Below, piece by piece: positions 10,819-20,416 of a stretch of 64,000 nucleotides of DNA (positions within the stretch are counted from its first letter, which is position 1; each line of letters starts with the position of its first letter). The notes under the pieces were generated by a model. The model saw nothing but the letters and a program-made list of their open reading frames with translations, searched no databases and had not been told where the DNA came from. Made by a program: the position numbers and the translations under genes. Origin of the DNA: Dasania sp. GY-MA-18 (GTDB lineage: Bacteria; Pseudomonadota; Gammaproteobacteria; Pseudomonadales; Dasaniaceae); the NCBI RefSeq assembly GCF_024734385.1, contig NZ_JANHAP010000006.1, positions 124,001 to 188,000 on the forward strand, given 5' to 3'.

Positions 10819-11721
10819 TTAACTTGCGGCTGGCGTAGTGGTTTTCTGTAAAAACTGCTCTATTGCGGTTAGGCTTTGTGGTTCATTTAACAGCGGCGCG
10901 TGACCTCGGTTAGCAACCTCACAGTACTCCATAGTAGGTTTGATACTTTGCATCTTGTGCACGCAGTCCAGCGTTAATATGTCAGAAGTTTGGCCACGAA
11001 TAAGTAATAAAGGTTTGTGTGCTATCAGTTCGAAAAGCGGCCATAAATCTGGCGGTGCGGCTGTGGTTTTATTGGCATTCATCAATTGTGCAATGGCGGG
11101 GTCATAAGCCAACACCGGTTGACCTTGTTCATTTTCTCTATAGATGGCGCGAGTAAAACTTTCCCAGTCGCTAGCATTTAAGTCGGGTAATTCTTTAGCA
11201 TTAATCTTGCGAGCTTGGACTACAGCTTGTTGCCAATTAGTTACGGGTGTTTGTTTGCCCACATACTCTTGTATGCGTGCTAAACCGCTGGCATCTAGCT
11301 CGGGCCCTACATCATTGAGGATTGACGCCGTGATCCGCTCGGGCACCATGGCGGATAGCATAAGCGACATTAAGCCACCCAATGAAGTGCCCAGTAGTAT
11401 GACTTTGGGAATAGACAAGGTATTTAGCAGGGTGAGCATATCTTGTACATAAATGCCCGGGTGGTAATTTTCGGCTTGCGGGTCGTAGGACGATAGCCCT
11501 CTACCGCGTTGATCGGCGGCAATTAGGCGATAATCTTTAGATAAATGACTACAAATAAAATCGAAGTCGGCAGAGTTTCTAGTTAGGCCATGTAAACAAA
11601 GAATAGTCGCTTTAGCCTGCTGATTAGAGCGCTGGCAAACATAGTCTCGGGCATATAGCTTTAGCCCATCGTTGCTTTGATACCAAACAGCTTGGTAATT
11701 TACATTTTTATTATCACTCAT
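10819..11721 (-). CDS. Alpha/beta-fold hydrolase
   Basis: A protein of 300 residues. The alpha/beta-hydrolase fold is shown by CLHGLTRNS (oxyanion-hole HG, about 42-50), the nucleophile elbow GTSLGG with Ser113, AADQRGRGLS, and a C-terminal RGHAPLLNEP supplying the catalytic His. Possible substrates include esters, lactones or thioesters; none can be chosen from sequence. I prefer the ATG at 11721, which overlaps the ligase stop by eight bases (ATGAGTGA), over an upstream start at 11745 inside the ligase gene. Coupling to the ligase suggests the two enzymes act in one pathway, for example releasing an acid that the ligase then activates. Confidence 0.87.
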   Translation of the reverse strand: MSDNKNVNYQAVWYQSNDGLKLYARDYVCQRSNQQAKATILCLHGLTRNSADFDFICSHLSKDYRLIAADQRGRGLSSYDPQAENYHPGIYVQDMLTLLNTLSIPKVILLGTSLGGLMSLMLSAMVPERITASILNDVGPELDASGLARIQEYVGKQTPVTNWQQAVVQARKINAKELPDLNASDWESFTRAIYRENEQGQPVLAYDPAIAQLMNANKTTAAPPDLWPLFELIAHKPLLLIRGQTSDILTLDCVHKMQSIKPTMEYCEVANRGHAPLLNEPQSLTAIEQFLQKTTTPAAS

Positions 11722-13276
11722 AGCTTTGGTTACCGTATTGCACACGCAGTTCTCGTTTCAGTATTTTGCCATTGGGGTTACGCGGTAGTTCATCTATGGG
11801 CAATAAGTCGGCTAAGCGTTGTTGCTTACCTAATTTTTGATTGGCCCAAGTCAGTAATTCCTGCGTAGTAATTTTTTCATTAGGGCTAATGACGGCTAGG
11901 GCTATGGGGGTTTCTCCCCAGCGCTGGCTTTTGGCGCCAATGACGGCTACGTCATTTATTGCAGGATGCTCAATTATTATTGCTTCAATATCTTGCGGAT
12001 AAATATTCTGACCGCCTGAGAGAATCATGTCTTTTTTTCTATCAACTATGTATAGATAACCCTCTTTATCTAATTGGCCTATATCGCCAGAGCGTAGCCA
12101 TTGTTGCCCTTGTTTATCGATGAACTCTGCTTCTTGGTTGGCGTCAGCTCGGTTAAAGTAGCCGGGCATGGTGATGCGTCCCCGTGAAACAATCTCGCCA
12201 CATTGACCGGCCGCAACAAATTCATCTTGCTCATTAATAATGGCAATGTCGGTGCCTATTAACGGCCTGCCCACGGATGACCAGCGTCCTTCGGCTTCTT
12301 CAGGATTTAGTGTGGTAATGATGCCCTCGGTTAAGCCGTATAATTCGACTATGCCACAGGCAAATGCTTTAAAAATGGCTTGTTTTAAGCCTTGATGCAA
12401 AGGCGAGCCACAACTCATCATGGATTGCATGGAACTGAGGTCGCAGGGATGATTTGCTAAGGCTGCCAATACGCGTTGGTATTGTATGGGAACCATCACG
12501 GTGTGAGTGATCTTTTCATCTTGCACGGTTGTTAAAAATTCATTGCTGTCAAAACGTGTATGAATGACCAAGGTGCCACCGCATAATAAAGTGCACAGCA
12601 TACCCACCCATGAGATATTGGAATAGAGACCTAAAGTTAATAATATTTTGGCTCTATCATCGTAGCGCAGTGCTATACATAAATCGTAGGCCCAATCACG
12701 ACGGCCAGCGTGGTTGTGCGCTATACCTTTGGGCATGCCGGTAGTGCCAGAGCTATAAATAATATTTAACAAGGAGTCCTTGGTATAGTTGATAGGCGGC
12801 AGGGTGGTAGGCTGCCCCTTGCTGAGTTCGTCCATACTAATCCAGTTGTTATTATCAATGCTGTCAGAGACAAATAATTGAATTGAGTCGGGTAGGTCGT
12901 CCATTAATGATTCTACGCGCAGGCGTTGATCTTCACTGACTAGCAGCACAGAGACTTCTGCATCTTTCATCATGTTTATTAAGGCATCATCGTTAACCGA
13001 CAAATTAATGGGTACAGAAACTAAGCCTGCAGCCATAACACCCATTAGTGCATGCAGCATGGGCAAACCGTTAGACATAATGACGCCGGCCCTATCGCCT
13101 GCTTGCAAATTTTTAGCCAGTAAACCGTGGGCTATTTGGTGATTGGCATGGGTAAATTGCTGCCAGTTTAACCGCTGCTCACCACAAATAACGGCTTCGC
13201 GATTGGCGCGCCATTTACCATGCAGGGATAGTATTTCAGGTAGTAGTGGCGACGACGCTGTAAAATACGTAGTCAT
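11714..13276 (-). CDS. AMP-dependent acyl-CoA synthetase/ligase (class I adenylate-forming)
   Basis: A protein of 520 residues, the normal size for medium- or long-chain acyl-CoA synthetases. It has the P-loop-like IIYSSGTTGMPKG (172-184), the adenine-contact YGLTEG (about 315), the hinge YLYIVDRKKDMILSGG (about 407-422), and a C-terminal catalytic Lys in NPNGKILKREL. It should activate a carboxylic acid as acyl-AMP and transfer it to CoA; chain length or aromaticity cannot be read. It lies 88 bases downstream of the TonB receptor, with a hairpin in between, and overlaps the hydrolase. The setting suggests CoA activation of an imported substrate. Confidence 0.9.
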   Translation of the reverse strand: MTTYFTASSPLLPEILSLHGKWRANREAVICGEQRLNWQQFTHANHQIAHGLLAKNLQAGDRAGVIMSNGLPMLHALMGVMAAGLVSVPINLSVNDDALINMMKDAEVSVLLVSEDQRLRVESLMDDLPDSIQLFVSDSIDNNNWISMDELSKGQPTTLPPINYTKDSLLNIIYSSGTTGMPKGIAHNHAGRRDWAYDLCIALRYDDRAKILLTLGLYSNISWVGMLCTLLCGGTLVIHTRFDSNEFLTTVQDEKITHTVMVPIQYQRVLAALANHPCDLSSMQSMMSCGSPLHQGLKQAIFKAFACGIVELYGLTEGIITTLNPEEAEGRWSSVGRPLIGTDIAIINEQDEFVAAGQCGEIVSRGRITMPGYFNRADANQEAEFIDKQGQQWLRSGDIGQLDKEGYLYIVDRKKDMILSGGQNIYPQDIEAIIIEHPAINDVAVIGAKSQRWGETPIALAVISPNEKITTQELLTWANQKLGKQQRLADLLPIDELPRNPNGKILKRELRVQYGNQSYE

Positions 13277-13296
13277 AGGGAATATACTCTAATGTC

Positions 13297-13326
13297 TTAA
13301 AAATGAGGGGGATTTTACTCCCCCCG
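13297..13326 (-). terminator. Candidate terminator or attenuator between TonB receptor and ligase genes
   Basis: Read on the minus strand, GGGGGA and TCCCCC pair around a six-base loop and are followed by TCATTTTT. It lies 25 bases ahead of the ligase start, so it may reduce read-through from the receptor gene rather than end the operon. Confidence 0.55.
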
Positions 13327-13364
13327 AGTGTAAACACAGACCTGTTAAAGGCTATTATTCATTC

Positions 13365-15662
13365 TTAAAATTGATACGATACGCTAGCGGTTACTGTTCT
13401 TGGTGGACCATAAAAGGCCAGCTCGCCAGAGCCTAAGTTATAGCCGCCGGTTTTGTATGAAGTATCTTCGATGTTTTTAACATTTAAGCTGGCGGTCCAG
13501 TGCTCATCTTCGGAGTACCAAGTCGCAGTGGCATCCCAAAGAGTGTAAGACTTCTCCTGATCACAGCTACAGGTGACATTGTTAAAATTTCTACTGGCTT
13601 CACGATAGGAAAGGGCTGTGGTTAAAGTCAGGCTGCCGGCATTGCCTAAATCCATTTCATAATTTAGCCCAAGTTGGCCAGTCCAATCAGGCGCATTAAC
13701 CATTTCCCAGCTATCAGAAACGTCTACCCCAGCAGAAATAACTTCTACTAAGTCGGCATCCATATAACCTAGTGCAAGTGATGTGCTTAGCGCTTGAGTG
13801 ACTTGCAGTATGGCCTCAAGTTCAGCGCCGTTGATTTCGGCAGTGCCCGCATTGACAACATCAGAGGAGAAAAATACCGGAGCAGGCTGAGCCGTCTGTA
13901 CGGTTAGTTGCATGTCGGTATAATCCATTTGGAATAGCGCTAAGTTTAAACGTAGGCGATCATCCAGTAGTTGTGATTTTAAACCCAGCTCCCAAGTTTC
14001 AACGATTTCCGGATCATAGCCATCTGCCACATTGGGGTTAAGTGCTGCGTTACCTCGCATATCAAAACCACCGGATTTAAAGCCTTCGGCATAGCTGATA
14101 TAGAGCATGACATCATCACTCACTTGCCAGTCGACTTTTGCAGATGGACTAATTTCGTTCCAGCTTTTATCGGCCTCTTTGTCACTAATGTCAGTTGAAA
14201 CACCGAACAAGGTATCATCCGCTGAGTTGCCAAAGGTAAAGCTACTACCCTGAGTGGTGGTATATGGGAAAGAGTTAGTCGTGATATATGAAATACGCTG
14301 AATGTTAGAGTTTTTATCATCCTCAGTTGAGCGCAAGCCCGCAGTAAGAGTTACTGTGTCGCTAAGGTTATAACTGGCGTTAAAGTAAAAAGATAGGCTC
14401 TCGGTATCTACATCACCGCCAATGGCAAGATCAAAATGATCGCCATCCATATAGGGCGGGGCATTTAATACTACATCAAAGGCACCAGCCGAGTTGCCTT
14501 TAAAATAATATGCGCCACCGACTAAGGCCAGGCGATCGACATTATAATTAATCTGTAGCTCATGGGACTTTTGATCATCGCTGTATGAAGCAGGTACATC
14601 AAAAGAGTCTAATGGTGTGGCCTCAAAATCAATAAACTGTTGCGTTTCACCTTCACGGTCAGCATAAATATATTTTACGGACAGCGCATCATTAATATCG
14701 TACTGAGCGGTGAAAGAAAAACCTTGGTTTTCTACGTTCGATTTATGGGTAGTGCCGCAGGCAGAGTCATAGCGGTCACCGGAGGCTAAAAAGGGTAAGC
14801 CTGTTGCTGGGTGGGTTAAAGTGGTTTGGCTAGACTGAGAGCCGCAAATTTGATTTGAATCATCGTCGGTCTTATCGCCAGCCAAGCGCAAAAACAATTT
14901 TTCAGTGGGCGTGTATTCAACGCTGACTCTGGCTACAGTAACATCTTTGTTGTAGTTTTCTTCGCTACTGCTAAATAGGCCGGTTGTAATATCGTAACCG
15001 GTATCAACATCGCCATAGCCATCACGTTCCAGTTTAGCAACGGCAGCGCCCACATATAATTTATTATCAATGATTGGCATTTGCCCAGATAAGGTCAGCT
15101 CCTGCTGCCCGTAGGTACCAGCCGCCGCGGTGATTTTTGCCGATGGCTCGCCAGACATTTTTTTGGTGATATATTTAATCGCGCCACCGACGGTGTTTTT
15201 GCCGTACAGGGTGCCTTGAGGGCCGCGTAGTACTTCAATACGTTCTACATCGAAGACATCAAGTACCGCTGCTTGCGGGCGGGCATAGTAAACATCATCA
15301 ACATAAACACCTACGCCGGGCTCAAAGCCCCACAGCGGATCTTGTTGGCCTACGCCACGTATATACGCAGTGAGTGTTGAGCTGGTTGCACGGCTAGCTC
15401 TTAGTTGCGTGTTAGGTGAACTTTTTTCAAGATCAATGATGCTGGTGATAGACTTTCTTTCTAGCTCTTTAGCACCGAATGAGGTAATTGAGACGGGAAC
15501 CTGTTGTAGATTTTGTTCACGTTTTTGTGCGGTGACTAGTACTTCTTCCAATAAAATTTTTGATCGTTCTTGCGCTAATAATACTGGCGATGCCATGCTG
15601 GCAGCGCTAATCAATGCTATAACCGAAGTGAGCCTATTTCTTACTATTTTTTTATTTATCAT
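13365..15662 (-). CDS. TonB-dependent outer-membrane receptor of the TetR-linked cluster
   Basis: A protein of 765 residues with a signal peptide ending near AQERS, a TonB box (EEVLVTAQKREQ), a plug domain (IRGVGQQDP, VYVDDVYYARP, EVLRGPQGTLYGKNTVGG) and a 22-strand-type barrel ending in the terminal aromatic F. It belongs to the catabolic-substrate TonB group common in marine proteobacteria and sphingomonads rather than to classical siderophore receptors; the ligand is unknown. The ATG at 15662 has AGGTG upstream at good spacing and removes a 14-residue non-signal extension. The promoter region 15663-15865 carries two copies of the palindrome that also sits by tetR, implying control by that repressor. 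Confidence 0.9.
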   Translation of the reverse strand: MINKKIVRNRLTSVIALISAASMASPVLLAQERSKILLEEVLVTAQKREQNLQQVPVSITSFGAKELERKSITSIIDLEKSSPNTQLRASRATSSTLTAYIRGVGQQDPLWGFEPGVGVYVDDVYYARPQAAVLDVFDVERIEVLRGPQGTLYGKNTVGGAIKYITKKMSGEPSAKITAAAGTYGQQELTLSGQMPIIDNKLYVGAAVAKLERDGYGDVDTGYDITTGLFSSSEENYNKDVTVARVSVEYTPTEKLFLRLAGDKTDDDSNQICGSQSSQTTLTHPATGLPFLASGDRYDSACGTTHKSNVENQGFSFTAQYDINDALSVKYIYADREGETQQFIDFEATPLDSFDVPASYSDDQKSHELQINYNVDRLALVGGAYYFKGNSAGAFDVVLNAPPYMDGDHFDLAIGGDVDTESLSFYFNASYNLSDTVTLTAGLRSTEDDKNSNIQRISYITTNSFPYTTTQGSSFTFGNSADDTLFGVSTDISDKEADKSWNEISPSAKVDWQVSDDVMLYISYAEGFKSGGFDMRGNAALNPNVADGYDPEIVETWELGLKSQLLDDRLRLNLALFQMDYTDMQLTVQTAQPAPVFFSSDVVNAGTAEINGAELEAILQVTQALSTSLALGYMDADLVEVISAGVDVSDSWEMVNAPDWTGQLGLNYEMDLGNAGSLTLTTALSYREASRNFNNVTCSCDQEKSYTLWDATATWYSEDEHWTASLNVKNIEDTSYKTGGYNLGSGELAFYGPPRTVTASVSYQF

Positions 15663-15800
15663 ATGGCACCTGTAGTTGATCTGCTTAGTACAATTCAGTC
15701 TCACTGATATGCAAATAGTGAGTTTCCCTTTTACCGACGGATGAGCATAGCAATCAGTTCTAAAGAGCTATAGTTGATAGCGCCTACCACAAAAACAAAT

Positions 15801-15816
15801 TTCAACAACCGTTGAG
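15801..15816. promoter_or_regulatory. Degenerate TetR-type operator upstream of the TonB receptor
   Basis: TTCAAC (15801-15806) and GTTGAG (15811-15816) form a palindrome sharing TTCAACAA-(C)-GTTGA with the better sites at 15832 and 17352. It is weaker than both and could be a secondary site. Confidence 0.5.
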
Positions 15817-15831
15817 TCGATGTAAAAAAAT

Positions 15832-15853
15832 ATATTCAACAAGTGTTGAGTTG
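15832..15853. promoter_or_regulatory. TetR-type operator upstream of the TonB receptor
   Basis: The left arm ATATTCAACA is identical to the site at 17352, with the same AG spacer; the right arm TGTTGAGTTG keeps the inner seven bases apart from one change. The shared 16-base core ATTCAACAAGTGTTGA is unlikely by chance. Confidence 0.75.
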
Positions 15854-15865
15854 TCAATTAATTAT

Positions 15866-17308
15866 TTATTCTCTTAATAAATGGGGGGCTTTTTGGCGCT
15901 TGATCCATAGCCCGATAACAGCAAAAATTACTGAAATAACAATGGCATAGCTCGCTGATACCGCAGGGTTGAGAACGCCGCCAAACAAATTTAAATAAAA
16001 GTGCAGCAGCAAGCCTATAACCGCAGCGGTGGCGATAACCGCCAGCGGCAGGTGGCCGCGAATTAACACCCCAAATAAAATGGGCACCACTGAGGCTGCA
16101 GCAAGGCCATAAACCCCTTTTTGCGCAAACAAGCCAATTAAGGGTGGCGGGTTCCAAGCCAGTGTTAAGCCAATGACACCTACAATAACCAACACCCAGC
16201 GCGACCATGCCAGCCCTTGATGTTTGTTGCCTTTCAACGGGGTAACAATATCATTGACTACCATAGCGGAGAGAGAAACTAAAATACCATCTAGGGTGCT
16301 CATGCCAGTGGCTAGCAGGGTGATAAAAATAAAGGTTAAGGTTAATTCGTCTATTGCTGAGCCACTGAATTCATGCAGCAAATATTCACGTACCACCGTG
16401 TCCTGGCTAGCTATTTCTAGGCCCGACAATTTTGCGTAAAAGCCAATCATTAAAATTAAGCTAAACAAAGTGCCAACTACCACGGTAGTGCCAATAAATT
16501 TACCAATATCGGCTTCATTTCGCAGATAGAGTACTTTGGTTAATATATGCGGTTGCAACATTAGGGCGAAGGTAATAATAAAGCCGCTACCAAAGACCGA
16601 GAAAAAGCTATAGTACAAATTACTATCTTTATTAAAGGGCATAGCATAGGAAAGGCTAATCGTTTTTAGCGAGCTAAAAAAACCGCCGTCAAAATAATGC
16701 AGGCCTTGAACAAAAAGTACCACCGTGACCAATATCATCATTATGCCCTGTAATGTATTGGTGTAGGCATGGGCGTAGGTGCCGCCCATTAATACATAGG
16801 AAAAGACAAACACTAGCACGATAACTAAAGCGGTTTTTTGTTCTATAGGGAAAATACCTGTCATTAATAGGCTGCAGCCCACTAGAATAAGCACCACAAA
16901 AGTGATGGATAATAAATTTATAAACGCAAAAAACAGACTAAAGCCGCGGTGCTGATAGCGATGATAAATCCAATCGGGAATGGTCAGTGCTTGCTTTTCT
17001 TCCCCCAGCCTTAGAAAACCACGCGAGAGCAACAGAAAGGCGGATAAAATCCCTAAAGAGCCTGCAACACCGTAATGTAAGTAAGCGGAAAGGCCATGGC
17101 TATAAATAAAGCCGGGGTTGATAACAAAGGTTGCTGTGGATGCTATGGAGGCTGCTAGGGTAATCCCTATAAGGTAGGGGCTCATATCCTTATTGCCTAT
17201 AGAGAAGCCTCCTATATCTTTGGTGCGGCGCATGCCTATCCACGACAGCCAATAGATCAATACAACGTAACTGCCAACTAACCCATACTTAAACATTTCG
17301 GTCAACAT
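15866..17308 (-). CDS. Sodium:solute symporter (SSS family)
   Basis: A protein of 480 residues with about 13 membrane helices. The N-terminal pattern YWLSWIGMRRTKDIGGFSIGN and the first-core-helix ASIASTATFVINPGFIY match the SSS family. These proteins couple Na+ entry to uptake of sugars, amino acids, acetate, pantothenate or other small acids. No substrate-specific signature was recognised. It is read from the divergent promoter region shared with tetR, which holds the best palindrome, and ends 203 bases before the receptor gene, which has its own palindromes. It is likely the inner-membrane partner of that receptor. Confidence 0.88.
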   Translation of the reverse strand: MLTEMFKYGLVGSYVVLIYWLSWIGMRRTKDIGGFSIGNKDMSPYLIGITLAASIASTATFVINPGFIYSHGLSAYLHYGVAGSLGILSAFLLLSRGFLRLGEEKQALTIPDWIYHRYQHRGFSLFFAFINLLSITFVVLILVGCSLLMTGIFPIEQKTALVIVLVFVFSYVLMGGTYAHAYTNTLQGIMMILVTVVLFVQGLHYFDGGFFSSLKTISLSYAMPFNKDSNLYYSFFSVFGSGFIITFALMLQPHILTKVLYLRNEADIGKFIGTTVVVGTLFSLILMIGFYAKLSGLEIASQDTVVREYLLHEFSGSAIDELTLTFIFITLLATGMSTLDGILVSLSAMVVNDIVTPLKGNKHQGLAWSRWVLVIVGVIGLTLAWNPPPLIGLFAQKGVYGLAAASVVPILFGVLIRGHLPLAVIATAAVIGLLLHFYLNLFGGVLNPAVSASYAIVISVIFAVIGLWIKRQKAPHLLRE

Positions 17309-17351
17309 GAGGTAACATCCACTATTGAATTTTTATCATTGATAATGCACT

Positions 17352-17373
17352 ATATTCAACAAGTGTTGAATAT
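17352..17373. promoter_or_regulatory. Perfect palindromic operator between the SSS and tetR genes
   Basis: ATATTCAACA (17352-17361) and TGTTGAATAT (17364-17373) are exact inverted 10-mers separated by AG. The position between divergent genes, 44 bases from the symporter start and about 87 from tetR, fits binding by the TetR protein encoded next to it. Confidence 0.85.
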
Positions 17374-17459
17374 GCAAATAATGACTAAATATAATCAGCA
17401 GCGACTAACGTATTGCGTGATGCCCATAGCTTTTGTGGGTAACTATTTTTGAGGCAGCC

Positions 17460-18089
17460 ATGACTAAAAAAGACAAAAGTGAAAAGAGCGAGCGCATATT
17501 AGATGTGGCCGAAGAGCTATTTGCGCTGCATGGCTTTGACGGTGTGACTATTCGCCAGATATCAAATCGTGCAAAAGTGGATGTTGCTTTAGCCAATTAC
17601 CACTTCGGTAAAAAATTGGATTTATTTCATGCCGTATTTGATAGGCGTGCTGAGCTACTCAGCTCTTCACGCCGAGAGCTACTACAGGCATCCAGCGGAA
17701 AAAAACAGACCCTAGAGCAAATTATTGAAGCTTTTTTATTACCGCTAAAAATGGCGCAGCAAACTGGCGACCCGGGTTGGAAAAATTATCTGGCACTGTT
17801 AGCCAATGTCATGATCTCTCCTTTGTGGAGCAAGGCGATGATGGGCAAGGTTTATGATATTCGGGTTGAAGAGTTTATTACGGCTCTAAAAGGTGCTTTC
17901 CCAAAGGCCAAAGAAGAGGATATACACTGGTGTTATCACTATGTTTCAGGTGCCTTGGCGCTAACCTTGGCGCAAACCGGTCGCATAGATAAACTCTCTG
18001 GTGGTAAATGTCTGTCATCAGATTTCGATGCTGCCTATGAGCGTATGATACCGTTTATAGCTGCAGGTTTTCGTGAGGTGTGCGGCTAA
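17460..18089 (+). CDS. TetR-family transcriptional regulator
   Basis: A protein of 209 residues. The N-terminal TetR DNA-binding domain is clear: RILDVAEELFALHGFDGVTI followed by RQISNRAKV and the recognition-helix region LANYHFGKK. The C-terminal part is helical and ligand-binding. The ATG at 17460 has GAGG at 17451-17454; an in-frame GTG at 17433 is less likely. It is transcribed away from the symporter-receptor-ligase-hydrolase cluster. Three related palindromes at the promoters suggest that it represses both itself and the cluster until an inducer, perhaps an acyl-CoA or the imported compound, binds. Confidence 0.92.
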   Translation: MTKKDKSEKSERILDVAEELFALHGFDGVTIRQISNRAKVDVALANYHFGKKLDLFHAVFDRRAELLSSSRRELLQASSGKKQTLEQIIEAFLLPLKMAQQTGDPGWKNYLALLANVMISPLWSKAMMGKVYDIRVEEFITALKGAFPKAKEEDIHWCYHYVSGALALTLAQTGRIDKLSGGKCLSSDFDAAYERMIPFIAAGFREVCG

Positions 18090-18185
18090 AATCTGCGAGG
18101 GGAAGATTAAATGCTCTCTCGTTGCTCGCATGCGCTAAATTAGTGGCTAATACGATGTTGTAGTGAGCTTAAGCCTTTGACTAAC

Positions 18186-18404
18186 ATGCAAGAAATTATC
18201 GTGAACTTGGCCATTAGCGCCGATGAATATTTAAAAAACTACCAAAGCCCCGGCATCAATGTGTCCGCTACCAGTGTGGACGGCCGCAGGGTGCATTTCC
18301 CCGCCAACATTTTACAGCGCTTTGTGACCCGCAATGGGGTGCACGGTCGCTTTCGTATACGCTTTAACGAGCAGGGCAAGTATCAGGCTATAGAGCGCTG
18401 TTAA
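18186..18404 (+). CDS. DUF2835 family small protein
   Basis: A protein of 72 residues from the ATG at 18186. The pattern EYLKNYQ, DGRRVHFPANILQRFVT, then GVHGRFRIRF is the DUF2835 signature, a small family found mainly in gammaproteobacteria with no known function. There is no signal peptide or membrane helix, and it is predicted cytoplasmic. A TTG at 18177 would give three more residues. It lies 79 bases ahead of pyrD on the same strand and may share a transcript with it. Confidence 0.85.
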   Translation: MQEIIVNLAISADEYLKNYQSPGINVSATSVDGRRVHFPANILQRFVTRNGVHGRFRIRFNEQGKYQAIERC

Positions 18405-18483
18405 GCTGGCGGGCGGCTTTATAGCCACAGCCCTTTGCTATATCATGCGCGCCTATTAGCAACCCTTCTAAAGAGCACCTCCC

Positions 18484-19503
18484 ATGTATAGCCTAATGCG
18501 CGGCCTGTTATTTTGTTTGCCCACTGAAACCTCTCACCACTTAGCCCTAGGGGCAATTAAGCTGCTGAATAAGTGCGGCCTTAGCGGTTTAGTGGCGGCC
18601 AGGCCCGAACCCAACCCGGTGGAGGTGATGGGTATTCGCTTCCCTAACCCAGTGGGTATGGCGGCAGGTTTAGATAAAAACGCCGATTATATCGACGGCC
18701 TAGGGGCTCTGGGTTTTGGCTTTATAGAAGTAGGCACCATTACCCCTAAGCCCCAGCCCGGTAACCCAGCGCCGCGTTTGTTTCGTTTGCCCGCTGCACA
18801 GGCCATTATCAACCGCATGGGTTTTAATAATGAGGGGGTGGATTACCTGGTCGAGCAGGTCAAAAAGAGCCGCTACAAAGGCGTGCTAGGCATTAACATA
18901 GGTAAAAACAAAGATACCCCTGCCGAGCGTGCGGTAGATGATTACCTGATTTGCATGCGCAAGGTCTATGAGTTTGCCTCCTATATTACGGTGAACCTGT
19001 CTTCACCGAATACGCCGGGGCTGCGTGATTTACAGTTTGGCGAGCCCTTAGAGCAGCTGCTGGCCCAGCTCAAGGCCGAGCAGCAATTGCTGGCCGACAA
19101 GCATGGCCGCTATGTGCCCGTGGCGGTGAAAATCGCCCCCGATATGGCCGATGATGATATTAAGTCGGTGGCGGCCTCGCTGGTCAAACACGGCATAGAC
19201 GGCGTAATCGCCACCAACACCACCATCGCTCGCGATAAAGTGGCTCATCTGCCCCATGGTGACGAGGCTGGCGGCTTAAGCGGTGCACCGCTAACTGAGG
19301 CCTCTACCGAGGTGATTGCCAAATTTGCCCAGGCTTTAGAGGGCAAGCTGCCCATAATCGGCGTGGGCGGCATAGTCGACGGCCAGAGTGCTGCCGACAA
19401 AATCACCGCTGGTGCCGCCTTGGTGCAGCTGTACTCAGGCTTTATCTATCAAGGCCCGGCCCTGATAGCGGCCGCCGCCAATGCCATTAAACGGCTGAAA
19501 TAG
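18484..19503 (+). CDS. pyrD: Dihydroorotate dehydrogenase (quinone), class 2
   Basis: A protein of 339 residues, normal for class 2 enzymes. It oxidises dihydroorotate to orotate with FMN and passes electrons to ubiquinone at the inner membrane (fourth committed step of pyrimidine synthesis). The N-terminal amphipathic membrane-binding helices are followed by the TIM barrel: [43 protein letters not shown], the catalytic-serine segment [25 protein letters not shown], and the phosphate-binding GVGGI. All expected motifs are present. The ATG at 18484 follows a purine-rich stretch (AAAGAGC). Confidence 0.97.
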   Translation: MYSLMRGLLFCLPTETSHHLALGAIKLLNKCGLSGLVAARPEPNPVEVMGIRFPNPVGMAAGLDKNADYIDGLGALGFGFIEVGTITPKPQPGNPAPRLFRLPAAQAIINRMGFNNEGVDYLVEQVKKSRYKGVLGINIGKNKDTPAERAVDDYLICMRKVYEFASYITVNLSSPNTPGLRDLQFGEPLEQLLAQLKAEQQLLADKHGRYVPVAVKIAPDMADDDIKSVAASLVKHGIDGVIATNTTIARDKVAHLPHGDEAGGLSGAPLTEASTEVIAKFAQALEGKLPIIGVGGIVDGQSAADKITAGAALVQLYSGFIYQGPALIAAAANAIKRLK

Positions 19504-19686
19504 CCAGCCCTTTTAGCCCCAATTTCGGCAAAACGCTGTTGTTCCTTATATACAAAAAAGGGGTATATGCTTTCGCGGCTGAATGGGGCAAGCTAGCCCC
19601 CAAAATTTGAGTGCTTACAGGGCTGAGCCCTATAGGCAGGGCGTTGGGCATCAAACCGGCAGGTTTTAAAGATTTGGAGTTAAAGC

Positions 19687-20391
19687 ATGAAGTTGTGTGT
19701 ATTAGAAAACGATATTATCGATGATGTAGTAGCCGACCGTTACCCCAGCTATGGCGTACTGTTTACCGATTTATTCCGCTCGGCCAAGCCCGACATAGAG
19801 GTAGACGTGTTTGATGCTATGAATATGCAGTACCCCGAAAGCTTTGACGACTACGATGCGGTATTGCTATCGGGCAGCCGCTGCGATGCCTTCGGCCAGG
19901 AAGAGTGGGTGCTAGAGCTTAAAAAGCGCACCGAGCAGCTAATGGCAGAAAAGAAAAAGCTAATCGGCGTGTGCTTTGGCCACCAGTTAATAGCCTTGAT
20001 CTTAGGGGCTGAGATGGGCCGTGCGCCACAGGGCTGGGGCATGGGCCGCATGTCGTATACCTGGAACAAAGAGAATAGCCCCATAGCGTTAGAGGGCGAG
20101 GGCTTTAGCTTATTAGTCAGCCACCAAGACCAGGTATTAACCGAGCCTAAAGGTGCCGCCATTATTGCCAGCAGTGAGTTTTGCCCCATCGCCGCTTACA
20201 CCGTTGATAAGCATGTTATTTGCTTCCAAGGCCACCCCGAATTTGTAGAGGGCTACTCAGAGTACATTATTAACAAGCGTAAAGACTCACTAACCCCTGA
20301 GCAGTACGAGCGTTTCTTGGGCTCTTTACAATACGGTCACGACGGTAAGAAAATTGCCAAATTGGTATGTGACTTTGTAGAGCAGGTTTAA
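19687..20391 (+). CDS. Class I glutamine amidotransferase-like protein
   Basis: A protein of 234 residues. The triad of class I GATases is present: nucleophile C96 in GVCFGHQLIA, with H183 and E185 in GHPEF. There is no synthetase domain, so it belongs to the stand-alone GMP synthase-like GATase group, which also includes gamma-glutamyl peptide hydrolases acting on glutamylated amines. The substrate cannot be assigned. The start is ATG at 19687 after TTTGGAGTT. A strong terminator follows at 20417-20450. Confidence 0.9.
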   Translation: MKLCVLENDIIDDVVADRYPSYGVLFTDLFRSAKPDIEVDVFDAMNMQYPESFDDYDAVLLSGSRCDAFGQEEWVLELKKRTEQLMAEKKKLIGVCFGHQLIALILGAEMGRAPQGWGMGRMSYTWNKENSPIALEGEGFSLLVSHQDQVLTEPKGAAIIASSEFCPIAAYTVDKHVICFQGHPEFVEGYSEYIINKRKDSLTPEQYERFLGSLQYGHDGKKIAKLVCDFVEQV

Positions 20392-20416
20392 TCCTGCGTT
20401 AGCAGCAAAGTGACAG

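Noticed and set aside
15858-16208. A 116-codon minus-strand frame at the 3' end of the symporter gene
   Set aside because: It is an alternate frame of the clear SSS transporter on the same strand.
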